The notes under the pieces: model-generated
Told to the model about the DNA's origin: nothing
Databases searched by the model: none
What the model saw: the letters and a program-made list of their open reading frames with translations, nothing else
Program-made: the position numbers and the translations under genes
Shown here: positions 1 to 10,644 of the stretch, in pieces
Position numbering within the stretch: position 1 is the stretch's first letter
How the letters are laid out: the number at the start of each line of letters is the position of its first letter
Origin: Staphylococcus simulans
GTDB taxonomy: Bacteria > Bacillota > Bacilli > Staphylococcales > Staphylococcaceae
NCBI RefSeq assembly: GCF_003043455.1
Contig: NZ_PZGG01000011.1
Span: 1 to 54,467, forward strand
Length of the DNA stretch: 54,467 nt
Reading direction: 5' to 3'

Positions 1-85
1 AAAATAGAGTGAGCAGAATAAATATTAAGACAAGAAGTCGATTCGCATCAAAGAAGTAAAACTCATGAATTGAGGCGTAAATAAA

Positions 86-685
86 ATGAAAAAATGGTTA
101 TTATTTATTAGTACTGTCATTTTGGCAGTCATCGTGCAAGGCTGTTCTCAAAAAGATCCTGATTTAGCAGGTAAAGGCGATAAAATTAAAATTGTAGAAT
201 TTGCGGATTATAAATGTCCGTATTGTAAAAAAGTAGAAGATCATATCATGCCTACACTTAAGAAGGATTATATCGACAAAGGCAAGGCTGACTATCAATT
301 AGTGAATGTCGCTTTCTTAGGTAAGGATTCTATTATTGGTTCACGCGCTGGACATGCGGTTAAAATTTATGCGCCGAAACAATATTTGAACTTCCAACAG
401 AAAATCTATGGAGAACAACCTGAAACAAAAGGTCATAAAAAACCATGGATTAATGAAAAGTTAGTAGATGGTCTAATTGATGAATTAAATATTTCTGAAC
501 AAACAAAAGCAGACATTAAAAAAGACTATAAAACCAAAGACAGTAAGTCTTATAAAGCAGCTGAGAAAGATAAAGCATTAGCAAAAGAGAAAAAAATAGA
601 TACAGTGCCAGTGGTTTATATTGATGGGCAGCTTGTGAAAGATCCTTATCAATTTAAAGACTATAAAAAATTATTAGAAGAATAA
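86..685 (+). CDS. dsbA: DsbA-like thioredoxin-fold lipoprotein
   Basis: Predicted thiol:disulfide oxidoreductase anchored outside the membrane. The 199-residue protein opens with a lysine pair and a hydrophobic stretch ending in VQGC, so Cys20 is the likely lipidated residue. A CPYC active site lies at residues 44-47 and a TVP cis-proline motif near residue 172, the layout of the DsbA/thioredoxin_4 family. Staphylococcal DsbA is known as a lipoprotein with a CPYC site; similarity here is by motif and size, so it could be another family member. A GAGGCG ribosome site precedes the ATG and a strong terminator follows, so it is probably monocistronic. Confidence 0.85.
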   Translation: MKKWLLFISTVILAVIVQGCSQKDPDLAGKGDKIKIVEFADYKCPYCKKVEDHIMPTLKKDYIDKGKADYQLVNVAFLGKDSIIGSRAGHAVKIYAPKQYLNFQQKIYGEQPETKGHKKPWINEKLVDGLIDELNISEQTKADIKKDYKTKDSKSYKAAEKDKALAKEKKIDTVPVVYIDGQLVKDPYQFKDYKKLLEE

Positions 686-690
686 GTTCA

Positions 691-739
691 AAAGACAGTT
701 TGTGTGGTAATACGTCACGATGCAAACTGTCTTTTTGTG
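691..739 (+). terminator. Rho-independent terminator after the DsbA-like gene
   Basis: A 12-bp perfect stem (691-702 with 723-734) is followed by a T-rich tract. Confidence 0.85.
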
Positions 740-798
740 TTTAATCTAACTTCCTATTCTTGTCTTTAGTATGTGTAAGTGATAAAATACTTTGATAT

Positions 799-819
799 AA
801 AACGTAACGATTACGATTT
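799..819 (+). promoter_or_regulatory. Predicted Zur operator
   Basis: CGTAA-CGA-TTACG (803-815) is an inverted repeat flanked by AAAA and ATTT. Against the Bacillus-type Zur box (AAATCGTAAT-N-ATTACGATTT) 18 of 20 defined positions match. It lies 47 bp before the flavoprotein start, where a repressor would cover the promoter. Zur itself is not encoded in the window. Confidence 0.75.
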
Positions 820-865
820 GAGTTTATATACAGATTAATAGAGAGATACGGAAAGGAAGTAATAA

Positions 866-3312
<2,447 letters not shown>

Positions 3313-3341
3313 TACATCTCTCTATGGAAAGAGGTAAATAC

Positions 3342-4241
3342 ATGGATATTATAATTATCGGAGGATTTCTAGGCGGCGGTAAGACTACCACGTTAAATCA
3401 TTTAATCAAAGATGCGTTTCAAAAAGGTTTACAACCCGCTGTGATTATGAATGATTTCGGCAAAGCTAGTGTTGATAGTCATTTAGTGGAAGGTTCAGTG
3501 CCGATGGATGAAATTATTGAAGGCTGCATTTGTTGTGCGATGAAAGCGGATGTTTCTAAACAGCTTCATGAGATTTATTTAACATATCAACCAGATGTAG
3601 TCTTTGTGGAATGCAGCGGTATTGCTCATACACAGTCGGTGATTGATGCATGTTTAACTCCTGTGCTTGCGCCTGTATCAACTATTCGCAGTGTCATCGG
3701 TGTAGTAGATGCGACCTTATATCAACGGGTTGAAAGTTATCCTGGTGATATGCAGAAGTTGTATTATGATCAATTGTCTTATTGTTCACATCTCTTTATC
3801 AACAAAGTGGATCGCTGTGAGCCTGAAGCTATCGCACCCATCCTTTCTGATTTAATGATACTGAATCAAGAAGCGGAAATTTCTGTCGGCAGTTTTGGTC
3901 AATTTGAGACTAAGACTGTATTTTCAAATGAAGTTCAAGTTAAAGAAAGTGTGCCGCAAGCTTGTGACTTAGGTCATGCACATTCTGGTATCGGTCATCG
4001 TTATTTTGCGTTTAAACATTCGGTTAAACTTGAAGATTTAGTTAAATGGTTTGAAACTTTGCCACAATCGACATATCGCGCAAAAGGGTTTGTACAACTG
4101 GCAGAACATCCCCAGCTTCAATTAGTTCAATATGCACAAGGCCAATTAGAAATAGAACCGATTGAGCTAGAAGGTCAGACAGACCAATACCTTGTCGTTA
4201 TCGGCAGTCAACTAGATAAAATTAAAGTTCCGCAGTTTTAA
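3342..4241 (+). CDS. COG0523 (CobW/P47K) GTPase, putative metal chaperone
   Basis: G3E-family GTPase of 299 residues. Walker A GGFLGGGKTT is at 7-16, the family metal-binding CxCC motif (CICC) at 62-65, an ECSG Walker-B-type segment near 95, and NKVD base-recognition near 153. A short histidine cluster (GHAHSGIGH) lies near residue 220, before the CobW C-terminal domain. The start at 3342 is preferred over an in-frame ATG at 3324 because AAAGAGG lies 7 bases before it. Zur-controlled COG0523 proteins are typically zinc chaperones or zincophores. As the last gene of the operon it may deliver metal from the permease or energise it; that link is inference. Confidence 0.88.
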   Translation: MDIIIIGGFLGGGKTTTLNHLIKDAFQKGLQPAVIMNDFGKASVDSHLVEGSVPMDEIIEGCICCAMKADVSKQLHEIYLTYQPDVVFVECSGIAHTQSVIDACLTPVLAPVSTIRSVIGVVDATLYQRVESYPGDMQKLYYDQLSYCSHLFINKVDRCEPEAIAPILSDLMILNQEAEISVGSFGQFETKTVFSNEVQVKESVPQACDLGHAHSGIGHRYFAFKHSVKLEDLVKWFETLPQSTYRAKGFVQLAEHPQLQLVQYAQGQLEIEPIELEGQTDQYLVVIGSQLDKIKVPQF

Positions 4242-4246
4242 AGTGT

Positions 4247-4280
4247 CACGCTATTCTTATCGAATAGCGTGTTTTTTATT
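4247..4280 (+). terminator. Terminator of the Zur-box operon
   Basis: CACGCTATTC (4247-4256) pairs perfectly with GAATAGCGTG (4262-4271), followed by a run of T. Confidence 0.9.
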
Positions 4281-4370
4281 TTTAATGCAAAGTATATCTT
4301 AATAGAAATCGGGTATGCGAAGAATGGAACGAAAATATTAAGACAAAACTGTCGATATATTAAATATATG

Positions 4371-4379
4371 TGGTATACT
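4371..4379 (+). promoter_or_regulatory. Extended -10 promoter of the YceI gene
   Basis: TGgTATACT is an extended -10 element; no good -35 is visible. It is 32 bases before the start codon. Confidence 0.6.
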
Positions 4380-4411
4380 AATTATACAAATAAAAATTGG
4401 AGGTTTGTTTT

Positions 4412-4927
4412 ATGACTAAATTTACTTTTGATGCAGCACATTCTTCTGTAGCTTTCCAAGTGAAACACTTAATGGTTTCTAAAGTGAAAGGTGCATTCGA
4501 TCAATTTAACGTAGAACTATCAGGTGACTTAAACGATTTCAGCACACTTAAAGGTGAAGCGACAATCGATGTAAAATCAATCAATACTAATCAAGAAGAC
4601 AGAGATAACCACTTACGCACAAATGATTTCTTCGCGGCGGATGAGCACCCAGAAATCAAATTCGTAATCAAAGAAGCTTCTGAAGATAAAGTAACTGGAG
4701 ACTTAACAATCAAAGGTGAAACACACGAAGAAACTTTCGATGTAGACTTTGAAGGCGTAAGCAAAAACCCATTAAACGATACTAACGTAGCTGGCTTCAC
4801 AGTTTCAGGTAAAGTTGACCGTGAAAAATATGGTATGACTTTCAACCAAAAATTAGAAACTGGCGGGGTATTAATCGGTAAAGACGTTAAATTCGAAGCT
4901 GACGTAGAATTTATCGTAGAAGACTAA
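4412..4927 (+). CDS. YceI-family lipocalin-like protein
   Basis: YceI domain over the whole 171 residues: the N-terminal FDAAHSSVAFQVKHLMVSKV segment, the INTNQEDRDNHLRTNDFF segment and the C-terminal GKDVKFEADVEF strand are family signatures. YceI proteins are beta-barrels that bind long isoprenoid or amide ligands. No signal peptide, so cytoplasmic. The start at 4412 is chosen because TTGGAGG precedes it; an upstream TTG at 4397 lies in that ribosome site. It has its own promoter and terminator, hence monocistronic. Confidence 0.92.
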   Translation: MTKFTFDAAHSSVAFQVKHLMVSKVKGAFDQFNVELSGDLNDFSTLKGEATIDVKSINTNQEDRDNHLRTNDFFAADEHPEIKFVIKEASEDKVTGDLTIKGETHEETFDVDFEGVSKNPLNDTNVAGFTVSGKVDREKYGMTFNQKLETGGVLIGKDVKFEADVEFIVED

Positions 4928-4940
4928 TCTTTTCCTACTT

Positions 4941-4978
4941 ACTGGAATATGGCGGAATGCTGTATTCCAGTTTTTTTA
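4941..4978 (+). terminator. Terminator after the YceI gene
   Basis: ACTGGAATA (4941-4949) pairs with TATTCCAGT (4963-4971) and continues into a T run. Confidence 0.9.
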
Positions 4979-5070
4979 TGCATAATTTTACTTTTGAAGT
5001 GGTATGATAAGTCTGTTATTTGGGAAAAGAATATCAAGGTATTCAATTCAAGATTAAAGGAAGTGTAAAC

Positions 5071-5538
5071 GTGACAGTCACAAGAGAAGGACATAAAATT
5101 ATCGGTAAACGTATATTTGATGCATCGATTCAAGAAGTATTTAATGCGTATACTACGAAAGAAAAGTTTGAACAGTGGTTCTTTCCTAAAGGCGGAGAAA
5201 TTCAGGTATTTGAATTTAACCCAAAAGTGGGTGGAAAGAACTTCTTTAAAATCACGATGCCAGATGCACAAAGTTATACTGTACAACAATATGAAACGAT
5301 AGAAGCACCGCATAAAATTATTTATCGTGACTATTTCGCAGATGAAAAGGGCAACGTAGATACAAAGATGCATGGCATGCGTGTGGAAATTTATTTCACT
5401 TCAAAAGATAACCATCAGACAGAAGTACGTTCTGTATCAGTGATGCCATCAGAAGATGCAGCCAAACAACTAATGGAAATGGGTGTCGAACAAGGTATGG
5501 AGAGTACATTAGATCAGTTAGAACAACTCCTGAAATAA
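5071..5538 (+). CDS. SRPBCC (AHSA1-type) domain protein
   Basis: START-like helix-grip fold protein of about 155 residues. The segments FDASIQEVFNAYTTKEKFEQWFFP near the N-terminus and the C-terminal QGMESTLDQLEQLLK helix are typical of the AHSA1/activator of Hsp90 ATPase-like SRPBCC family, which bind hydrophobic ligands. The ligand is unknown. GTG at 5071 is preferred, with AAAGGAAG 7 bases upstream; a TTG at 5020 would add 17 unsupported residues. Confidence 0.82.
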   Translation: MTVTREGHKIIGKRIFDASIQEVFNAYTTKEKFEQWFFPKGGEIQVFEFNPKVGGKNFFKITMPDAQSYTVQQYETIEAPHKIIYRDYFADEKGNVDTKMHGMRVEIYFTSKDNHQTEVRSVSVMPSEDAAKQLMEMGVEQGMESTLDQLEQLLK

Positions 5539-5541
5539 TGA

Positions 5542-5555
5542 TAGGGGATTCCCCG
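5542..5555 (+). promoter_or_regulatory. Possible orphan NreC box
   Basis: TAGGGGATTCCCCG matches TAGGG-N4-CCCTA at eight of ten fixed positions and is itself an 11-bp GC palindrome. It ends 77 bases before the small membrane protein start and about 40 bases before an extended -10 (TGcTAAACT, 5593-5601). It could instead be a T-less terminator remnant of the SRPBCC gene. Confidence 0.45.
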
Positions 5556-5631
5556 ATTTCTACGCTGAGTGATATTCAATCTCATTTGAAAGTGCTAAAC
5601 TATAGTTGTTAATACAAAAGAGGTGAGATGA

Positions 5632-5823
5632 ATGAACGAGCGTTACGTAAAAGTTGTGATTCTTTACGTTATCAGTACATTACTTCCATCCTTAATTTTC
5701 CCATCAAAATGCGTTTCAAATAGCGGATTGAAATGGACATTAAGAACAATCACAGGCTGTGGTATTTTCTCAGCTGGCTTAAAATGGATGGTTAAACGTA
5801 AAACACAAAAACAAGCTGAATAA
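5632..5823 (+). CDS. Small membrane protein, unknown function
   Basis: A 63-residue protein with one or two hydrophobic segments (residues about 8-25 and 38-52) and a basic tail, KRKTQKQAE. I do not recognise a family. Translation is supported by a good ribosome site (GAGGTGAG) 4 bases before ATG, an extended -10 upstream and a terminator immediately downstream. It lies just before the nitrite/nitrate island with an NreC-like box upstream, so a nitrate- or oxygen-linked role is possible but unproven. Confidence 0.6.
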   Translation: MNERYVKVVILYVISTLLPSLIFPSKCVSNSGLKWTLRTITGCGIFSAGLKWMVKRKTQKQAE

Positions 5824-5833
5824 TTAATAGAGG

Positions 5834-5868
5834 AATACTGGAGCGTTCATGTTCCAGTATTTTTTTCT
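5834..5868 (+). terminator. Terminator after the small membrane protein
   Basis: AATACTGGA (5834-5842) pairs with TCCAGTATT (5853-5861), followed by T7. Confidence 0.9.
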
Positions 5869-6039
5869 TTTCATATTCCTCATAATTTTAAAGATAGATT
5901 TACATCATATTTAAATTGATAGACTTTAACACATTATTTAAAAATTAGATATAGTGAAATTTAAATAAAGGGTAGGCATCGGCTTAAATTAATAATATAC
6001 TAGATACATCTTATTTAGATTATGGGAGGGAAAGTTTTT

Positions 6040-6870
6040 ATGGTTATGCAAAATCATAAAACGGTTGAAGATACATATACTTCACGCCAAACGATGGACA
6101 GTGTAGTGAGTTCATCTCAAATGAAATCAGTAATGTTAAGCAAAACCCCTGCACGTTATTTTTTAAAGTCAATGATGTCAGGTTTCTTATTATCAATTGT
6201 GGCAGTCTTTATGCTTGCGATGAAAACACAACATACTGGTTTAAATGAAGGGGCAGTCAACTTCATCGGAGCTGTTTCATTCAGTTTAGCCTTAGTATTG
6301 ATTGTATTAACGAATTCAGAACTTTTAACAAGTAACTTTATGTATATGACAGCAGGTGCGTACTATAAATCAGTACCAATTGGTAAAATCTTATGGCTAT
6401 TTTTTGTATGTTTCTTAGGAAATATTGTCGGAGGCTTTGTGTTATTTGGTTTAATGAAATTTACAAGCGTTATGACACCAGAAATGGTTAAAGCCTTAAC
6501 AGGTATCGTCGATAAGAAAACAATACTTGGAACTTGGGATGGTATTTTAGTGAAAGCCATCTTCGCCAACTTCTTTATCAATATCGGTATTTACGTATCA
6601 ATGCAGTTTAAAGACGGCTTATCAAAAGGCTTCTTTATCGCATGCGGCGTTGTAGTCTTCGTATTTATGGGCTATGAACACGTTGTTTATAACGCTAACT
6701 TATTCTCAGGTATGATGTTCTATAATATCGGCGCATTAGCTTGGTTAGATGTGTTGAAAAACATTGTTTTCGCATTTATCGGAAACTATATCGGCGGCGG
6801 TATTTTCGTAGGTCTGCTTTATGCATTCTTTAACGGAAAACGTAATCATTACTTAGATCAGCAAAAATAA
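6040..6870 (+). CDS. nirC: Formate/nitrite transporter family channel NirC
   Basis: FNT-family pentameric channel subunit, about 276 residues with six membrane segments; FANFFINIGIYVSMQF and the GNYIGGGIFVG segment near the end are FNT signatures. In S. carnosus this gene heads the nir region and transports nitrite. The start at 6040 has GGGAGGG 9 bases upstream, better than 6022, which lies within that site. A -10-like TATACT sits at 5996-6001 without a clear -35. No strong terminator follows; the nirR promoter region with NreC and Rex-like sites begins 75 bases later, so nirC is probably a separate unit. Confidence 0.92.
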   Translation: MVMQNHKTVEDTYTSRQTMDSVVSSSQMKSVMLSKTPARYFLKSMMSGFLLSIVAVFMLAMKTQHTGLNEGAVNFIGAVSFSLALVLIVLTNSELLTSNFMYMTAGAYYKSVPIGKILWLFFVCFLGNIVGGFVLFGLMKFTSVMTPEMVKALTGIVDKKTILGTWDGILVKAIFANFFINIGIYVSMQFKDGLSKGFFIACGVVVFVFMGYEHVVYNANLFSGMMFYNIGALAWLDVLKNIVFAFIGNYIGGGIFVGLLYAFFNGKRNHYLDQQK

Positions 6871-6944
6871 TAAAAGAATATACAGCAGATGATGTAATGT
6901 TTTTTAATATTTTATGTTTTCACATATAAATAGTTGAATACGTC

Positions 6945-6982
6945 AGGGAATCCCCTCAAGATAGAGCTAAGGGGATTCCCTA
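6945..6982 (+). promoter_or_regulatory. Paired NreC boxes upstream of nirR
   Basis: AGGG-AATC-CCCT (6945-6956) and AAGGGGATTCCCTA (6969-6982) both fit the S. carnosus NreC consensus TAGGG-N4-CCCTA. They are reverse complements over 12 bases and so also form a hairpin with a 13-base loop followed by TATTTTT; this may end nirC transcripts as well. Confidence 0.75.
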
Positions 6983-6996
6983 TTTTTATAATAATT

Positions 6997-7014
6997 ATGT
7001 GAATGCATTCACAT
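6997..7014 (+). promoter_or_regulatory. Predicted Rex operator on the nirR promoter
   Basis: ATGTGAATGCATTCACAT is a perfect 18-bp palindrome containing TGTGAA-N4-TTCACA, the core of the Gram-positive Rex site. It overlaps the -35 hexamer of the likely nirR promoter (TTCACA 7008-7013, 18-bp spacer, TACAAT 7032-7037). The four central bases are TGCA rather than all A/T. Confidence 0.6.
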
Positions 7015-7060
7015 TAATTCAAAATTTAAGGTACAATGCAATTAAAGGGGGGAAATGCAT

Positions 7061-7777
7061 ATGACACAAACAATTGTCGTTATGCATGGAATGAGACGTG
7101 GCAAACAAAATCAATTATTGATGGAGGAGCTTGACAGCGTTGCACAACAAATAGAAGGCACATTTGATGTTGCGTTTATCGAGAGTGATGAACTTTCATT
7201 ACCTCAAGTGGTACGTAAACATTTATGGGAGGGTGAAACTTCCTTTGTGATTGTGCCGCTTTTATTATTTTCTGGCAGACATTACTTACAAGATTTGCCT
7301 GAAGTGATGCGTCAGATGCAACTGATGTTTCCAAGTATTACGTATGAAATACGTCAGCCCCTTTGTAATCATCCAAGTTTAACTAAATGGATTAATCAGC
7401 GTATTGAAGCCTGGCCAGAGGCACATACCCCAGGTTCCGCAATCATCTTAATTGGACATGGCAGTCCGATTGTGACAGAGCCTGATGCTGAAATCGATGA
7501 TATTGCGGCACGAATCACTACAGAGTTACCGGTCTATACCATGATGTTTTACGGAGATAAACAGTTTGAAAACCTGTTGCCTGTAATGAAAGATGATTAT
7601 GACCAAATCTATGTGATTCCAATTTTCTTTTATGATGGTTTCTTAGTTAATAAGATTAAGAAGAAAATCGAGAAAATCAAAGGTGCATCGAATATCACAA
7701 TTGCATCAGCGTTGAATTTTGAACCGGAGTTAGATGAGATGTTAATTGATAGATTGAATCAGAAAGAGGCGGTTTGA
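7061..7777 (+). CDS. nirR: NirR, CbiX-like sirohydrochlorin ferrochelatase
   Basis: Although called NirR in staphylococci, the 238-residue protein looks like a class II chelatase of the CbiX/SirB family: MHGMRRGK near the N-terminus holds the first metal-site histidine, FSGRHYLQDLPE near residue 70 is the chelatase GxH-x4-DxP motif, and LIGHGSP begins a second repeat near 140. There is no helix-turn-helix. It would insert iron into sirohydrochlorin for NirB. It is followed by sirA after one base, the step before it in siroheme synthesis. Start 7061 is chosen because AAAGGGGGG lies 8 bases upstream; ATG 7055 is too close. Confidence 0.85.
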   Translation: MTQTIVVMHGMRRGKQNQLLMEELDSVAQQIEGTFDVAFIESDELSLPQVVRKHLWEGETSFVIVPLLLFSGRHYLQDLPEVMRQMQLMFPSITYEIRQPLCNHPSLTKWINQRIEAWPEAHTPGSAIILIGHGSPIVTEPDAEIDDIAARITTELPVYTMMFYGDKQFENLLPVMKDDYDQIYVIPIFFYDGFLVNKIKKKIEKIKGASNITIASALNFEPELDEMLIDRLNQKEAV

Positions 7778-7778
7778 T

Positions 7779-8234
7779 ATGTACCCTATACAACTGGATT
7801 TGTCAAAGAAACATGCAGTATTAGTCGGCGGAGGCAGAATCGGATACCGTAAGTTTAAACAACTAGCAAAAGCCAATTGCGGAGATGTTACAGTCATTTC
7901 TAAATCTTTTTTGCCAGAATTTTTTGAAGAGTCTTACCCTAATATGAAATTAATCACTAAAGACTATGCGAAAGAAGATATTGAAAACGCAGATGTTGTG
8001 ATTATCGCAACAGACTCACCAGAAATCAATGATCAGATCAAGCAAGATACTAAACCGACACAGTTGGTTAACCATACAGGGGACAAAGAACGATCTGACT
8101 TTTTTAATATGAAAGAATTTGAGTTTGAAGATTTATCCATTAGTGTCCGTTCAAATGGTGGAGATTATAAAAAAGCGAAACATGTGGCACAAGCGATTCA
8201 ACAATTTTTAGCTGAAGAATACGGGAGGGAATAA
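7779..8234 (+). CDS. sirA: Precorrin-2 dehydrogenase, siroheme synthesis
   Basis: Met8p/CysG N-terminal-type NAD-binding protein of 151 residues: YPIQLDLSKKHAVLVGGGRIGYRK is the Rossmann nucleotide loop of precorrin-2 dehydrogenases. It oxidises precorrin-2 to sirohydrochlorin in the cytoplasm. The C-terminal dimer and chelatase helices of bifunctional Met8p are short here, fitting a separate chelatase (the preceding gene). It follows nirR by one base and precedes nirB by two, so it is inside the operon. Confidence 0.9.
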   Translation: MYPIQLDLSKKHAVLVGGGRIGYRKFKQLAKANCGDVTVISKSFLPEFFEESYPNMKLITKDYAKEDIENADVVIIATDSPEINDQIKQDTKPTQLVNHTGDKERSDFFNMKEFEFEDLSISVRSNGGDYKKAKHVAQAIQQFLAEEYGRE

Positions 8235-8236
8235 GG

Positions 8237-10642
8237 ATGCCAAAAACTAAGTTAGTCATGATCGGTAACGGTATGGCCGGCGTCAGAACAATTGAAGAGA
8301 TTTTAGAGAGAGACAAAGATAAATATGAAATCACAATTATAGGGAAAGAACCCTATCCAAACTATAACCGCATTATGTTATCAAACATCTTACAAAAGAA
8401 AATGTCGGTTGATGAAACAATCATGAACCCTTATTCATGGTATGAAGAAAATGACATTTCACTCATCACAGGAGAACGTGCAACGCGCGTTAATCGTGAA
8501 CAGAAATTAGTGGAAACTGAATCAGGTCAAGAAATCCCATATGACATTTGTATCTTTGCGACAGGATCAAATGCGTTTGTCTTACCGATTCCAGGTCATG
8601 AATTACCAAGTGTTATAGGTTGGCGTACAATTGAAGATACAGAACGTATGATTGAAATTGCACAGACGAAAAAAGAAGCAATCGTTATTGGTGGCGGCTT
8701 GCTTGGTTTAGAATGTGCAAGAGGTTTACTTGACCAAGGTATGAACGTGACTGTTGTTCACTTAGCTGAATGGTTAATGGAAATGCAGTTAGACCGTCAA
8801 GCAGGTGAAATGCTACGTGAAGACTTAGAAAAACAAGGAATGCGTTTTGAATTAGGTGCGCATACAAAAGAAATCTTAGGTGAAAACGACGTTGAAGGTA
8901 TCCGTTTAGCAGACGGCAGAGAATTACCAGCTGACTTAGTGGTGATGGCTGTTGGTATTCGTCCATTCGTTCAAGAAGCGAAAGACTCTGGTTTAGAAGT
9001 TGAGCGCGGTATCGTTGTTGATGATTTCATGCGTACAAGTGATGAAAATATTTATGCAGTCGGTGAATGTGCGCAACATAATGGCAGAGTTTATGGCTTA
9101 GTCGCACCTTTATATGAACAAGGTAAAGTATTAGCTGACTACTTAACTGACCGTGATACAGACGGCTATAAAGGTTCAACAACATTCACTTCATTGAAAG
9201 TATCTGGCTGTGATTTATATAGTGCTGGTCAAATTCAAGAAGATGAAGAAGTTGAAGGTGTTGAAATCTACAACAGTCAAGACCATGTTTACAAAAAAAT
9301 CTTCTTAAAAGGTGAACGTGTTGTAGGTGCAGTATTATATGGTGATACTGATGATGGTACGCGTTTCTTCAATATGATGAAAAAACGTGAATCTATCGAA
9401 GATTACACATTAGTATCTCTATTAAGCAAAGCAGGCGAAGAAGAAGGTTTATCTGTTGCGGACATGGATAATGATGAAACAATCTGTGGCTGTAACGGTG
9501 TAACTAAAGGTACAATCGTCAATGCGATTGTAGAAGATGGTTTAACATCTGTAGCGGAAGTTACTAAAGCTACTAAGGCAGGTAACTCTTGTGGTAAATG
9601 TAAACCGCAAATCGGTGAACTGTTAGAACATACATTAGGCGGTGCGTTTGTCGCATCAAGACCTGCGGGTATTTGTGAATGTACTGATTTAACACGTGAT
9701 CAAATCGTGACACAAATCCGTGCTAAAGGTCTGAAAACATCTAAAGAAGTACGTAACGTGCTTGGATGGAAAACTGAAGGCGGTTGTCCGAAGTGTCGTC
9801 CAGCTGTCAACTACTACTTAAATATGATTTATCCTAATGAACACGAAGATGAAAAAGCATCTCGTTTCGCAAACGAACGTTACCACGCAAACATCCAAAA
9901 TGACGGTACATTCTCTGTTATTCCGCAAATGCGTGGAGGCGTGACAAATCCTGATCAATTAATCCGTTTAGGAGAAGTTGCGAAGAAATACGATGTGCCA
10001 TTAGTTAAAGTGACAGGTTCACAACGTATTGGTTTATATGGTATTAAAAAAGAAGACTTACCGAAAGTATGGAAAGATTTAGGCATGCGTTCAGCATCTG
10101 CTTACGCGAAGAAAACACGTTCTGTTAAGAGCTGTGTTGGTAAAGAATTCTGTCGTTTCGGTACACAATATACAACACGTCTTGGTATCCGCTTAGAGAA
10201 AACGTTTGAATATATTGATACTCCACACAAATTCAAAATGGGTGTATCTGGTTGTCCAAGAAGCTGTGTAGAATCAGGCGTAAAAGACTTCGGTGTTATC
10301 GGTGTAGAAAATGGATTCCAAATCTATGTCGGCGGTAACGGCGGTACTGAAGTAGTGAAAGGTCAATTCCTAACGACAGTAGAAACTGAAGACGATGTAA
10401 TTAAATTATGCGGCGCGTACATGCAGTATTACCGTGAAACAGGTATTTATACTGAACGTACAGCACCTTGGTTAGAAAGAATGGGCTTCGATGTAGTTAA
10501 AGAATATGTCTTAAACCCTGAAAATCAAGACGCATTATATGAACGTATCATGGAAGCAAAACGTGCAGTTGAACAAGAACCATGGTCTGAAATTGTAAAT
10601 GATCGCGAAGATCAAAAAATCTTTGAAGTGGAGAAGGTGTAA
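8237..10642 (+). CDS. nirB: NADH-dependent assimilatory-type nitrite reductase large subunit
   Basis: Reduces nitrite to ammonia with NADH in the cytoplasm. The 801 residues show, in order: an FAD/NAD oxidoreductase half (GNGMAGVRT at 8-16, second loop GGGLLGLECA near 151); a BFD-type [2Fe-2S] domain with CGCNG and CGKC near 415-455; a second cysteine set (CEC, CPKC) near 480-520; and the siroheme/[4Fe-4S] half with SCVGKEFC near 632 and SGCPRSC near 673. All expected ligands are present. GGGAGGG and AAGG precede the ATG. It is followed by nirD after two bases. Confidence 0.97.
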   Translation: MPKTKLVMIGNGMAGVRTIEEILERDKDKYEITIIGKEPYPNYNRIMLSNILQKKMSVDETIMNPYSWYEENDISLITGERATRVNREQKLVETESGQEIPYDICIFATGSNAFVLPIPGHELPSVIGWRTIEDTERMIEIAQTKKEAIVIGGGLLGLECARGLLDQGMNVTVVHLAEWLMEMQLDRQAGEMLREDLEKQGMRFELGAHTKEILGENDVEGIRLADGRELPADLVVMAVGIRPFVQEAKDSGLEVERGIVVDDFMRTSDENIYAVGECAQHNGRVYGLVAPLYEQGKVLADYLTDRDTDGYKGSTTFTSLKVSGCDLYSAGQIQEDEEVEGVEIYNSQDHVYKKIFLKGERVVGAVLYGDTDDGTRFFNMMKKRESIEDYTLVSLLSKAGEEEGLSVADMDNDETICGCNGVTKGTIVNAIVEDGLTSVAEVTKATKAGNSCGKCKPQIGELLEHTLGGAFVASRPAGICECTDLTRDQIVTQIRAKGLKTSKEVRNVLGWKTEGGCPKCRPAVNYYLNMIYPNEHEDEKASRFANERYHANIQNDGTFSVIPQMRGGVTNPDQLIRLGEVAKKYDVPLVKVTGSQRIGLYGIKKEDLPKVWKDLGMRSASAYAKKTRSVKSCVGKEFCRFGTQYTTRLGIRLEKTFEYIDTPHKFKMGVSGCPRSCVESGVKDFGVIGVENGFQIYVGGNGGTEVVKGQFLTTVETEDDVIKLCGAYMQYYRETGIYTERTAPWLERMGFDVVKEYVLNPENQDALYERIMEAKRAVEQEPWSEIVNDREDQKIFEVEKV

Positions 10643-10644
10643 GT

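Noticed and set aside
4939..5373. Minus-strand open frame of 144 codons
   Set aside because: Antisense to the SRPBCC gene and the preceding terminator; Phe/Cys-rich translation typical of a shadow frame.
5880..6039. NreC or Rex site directly before nirC
   Set aside because: Only a fragmentary GTGAAA and AAGGGTAGG were seen; neither forms a dyad.
9600..10640. Possible frameshift or fusion in nirB
   Set aside because: The 801-residue frame is continuous and has the normal domain order and all cluster cysteines.
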